Source of the DNA: JBDHZK01 sp039811865
Lineage (GTDB): Bacteria > Actinomycetota > Actinomycetes > Propionibacteriales > Propionibacteriaceae
Reading direction: 5' to 3'
Length of the DNA: 5,870 nt
NCBI GenBank assembly: GCA_039811865.1
Contig: JBDHZK010000149.1
Location: forward strand, 1-5,870
The notes beneath the pieces are model-generated. The model was not told where the DNA came from and did not search any database. It was given only the letters and a program-made list of their open reading frames with translations. A program made the translations under genes and the position numbers. Positions 5,638 through 5,870 of this stretch are shown piece by piece. Numbering within the stretch: position 1 is the stretch's first letter; each line of letters opens with the position of its first letter.

Positions 5638-5870
5638 ATGAGAAACGCCGCCGCGGGGTTGCGCAGACCCGGCGTCTGGCCGGCTCTGCTGGCCGCGCTG
5701 TTGTTCGGTGTCGGGACCCCCGCCGCGAAGCTGTTGCTGGACAAGGCGGTGGATCCCTGGCTGCTCGCCGGGCTGCTGTACTGCGGATCGGGCGTCGGCC
5801 TGGCGGTATTCCGCTTGCTTGCGCGGCGGGTACCGGTGCGGCCTTCGCGGACGGAATGGCTGTGGATCGC
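5638..5870 (+). CDS. EamA/DMT-family transporter, N-terminal part, cut by window end
   Basis: The visible 77 codons encode the start of an inner-membrane transporter of the drug/metabolite transporter (EamA) superfamily, whose members usually have about 290-300 residues and ten helices made of two EamA repeats. A short basic N-terminus (MRNAAAGLRRPG) leads into a first helix at about 13-32 containing the typical GVGTPAAKLLL segment, then DPWLLAGLLYCGSGVGLAVF as the second helix (about 39-58), then a basic loop (RLLARRVPVRPSRTEW) before the third helix begins. The start is firm because of the GGAGGA site. Substrate cannot be inferred; EamA proteins export or import amino acids, sugars, drugs and other metabolites. 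It is divergent from the small membrane protein gene and shares a 132-base regulatory region with it. The truncation is the window edge, not a genetic lesion. Confidence 0.8.
   Translation, partial: MRNAAAGLRRPGVWPALLAALLFGVGTPAAKLLLDKAVDPWLLAGLLYCGSGVGLAVFRLLARRVPVRPSRTEWLWI

Noticed and set aside
1..5870. CRISPR array, tRNA or rRNA genes, insertion sequence ends, phage genes
   Set aside because: No regularly spaced repeats, cloverleaf-like sequence, transposase motifs or flanking target duplications were seen.

Overview
The window reads as chromosomal DNA of a high-GC actinobacterium. The base composition is strongly GC-biased, long antisense shadow ORFs are common, and GTG starts are used. 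The first gene is an obvious relative of the mycobacterial ATPase CtpE, and the glutamate-cysteine-ligase-like protein is of a long type that I associate with actinobacteria. The genus cannot be fixed from this stretch.

Layout: (1) about 56-2464 (+), a CtpE-type calcium-transporting P-type ATPase, complete at its 3' end, with its start near or before the window edge. (2) 2465-2682, a 218-base gap between convergent genes with no recognisable gene and no convincing terminator. (3) 2683-3558 (-), a secreted, probably lipid-anchored polysaccharide deacetylase of the NodB family with a variant metal motif. (4) 3559-3660, a divergent promoter region with a -10-like hexamer for the deacetylase and a dyad just before the next start. 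(5) 3661-5148 (+), a long glutamate-cysteine-ligase family (GCS2) protein. (6) A GC-rich hairpin spanning both stop codons of the convergent pair, whose coding regions are 6 bases apart. (7) 5155-5505 (-), a small protein with three predicted membrane segments and unknown function. (8) 5506-5637, a second divergent intergenic region with two perfect inverted repeats. (9) 5638-5870 (+), the N-terminal part of an EamA/DMT-family transporter, cut by the window end.

The genes alternate in strand (+, -, +, -, +), so every one is probably its own transcription unit; nothing here looks like an operon. Two themes are only suggestive. The calcium ATPase and the deacetylase both bear on the cell envelope. 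Two genes (the deacetylase and the small membrane protein) lack a Shine-Dalgarno sequence but have a -10-like hexamer placed to start transcription on the first base of the start codon, as in leaderless mRNAs; the transporter gene instead has a strong GGAGGA ribosome binding site.

I see no RNA genes, CRISPR array, insertion sequence or phage remnant, and no clear sign of a new multi-gene system. The points most worth a second look are the long GCS2 protein of unknown substrate, the variant NodB motif, and the dyads in the two divergent promoter regions.
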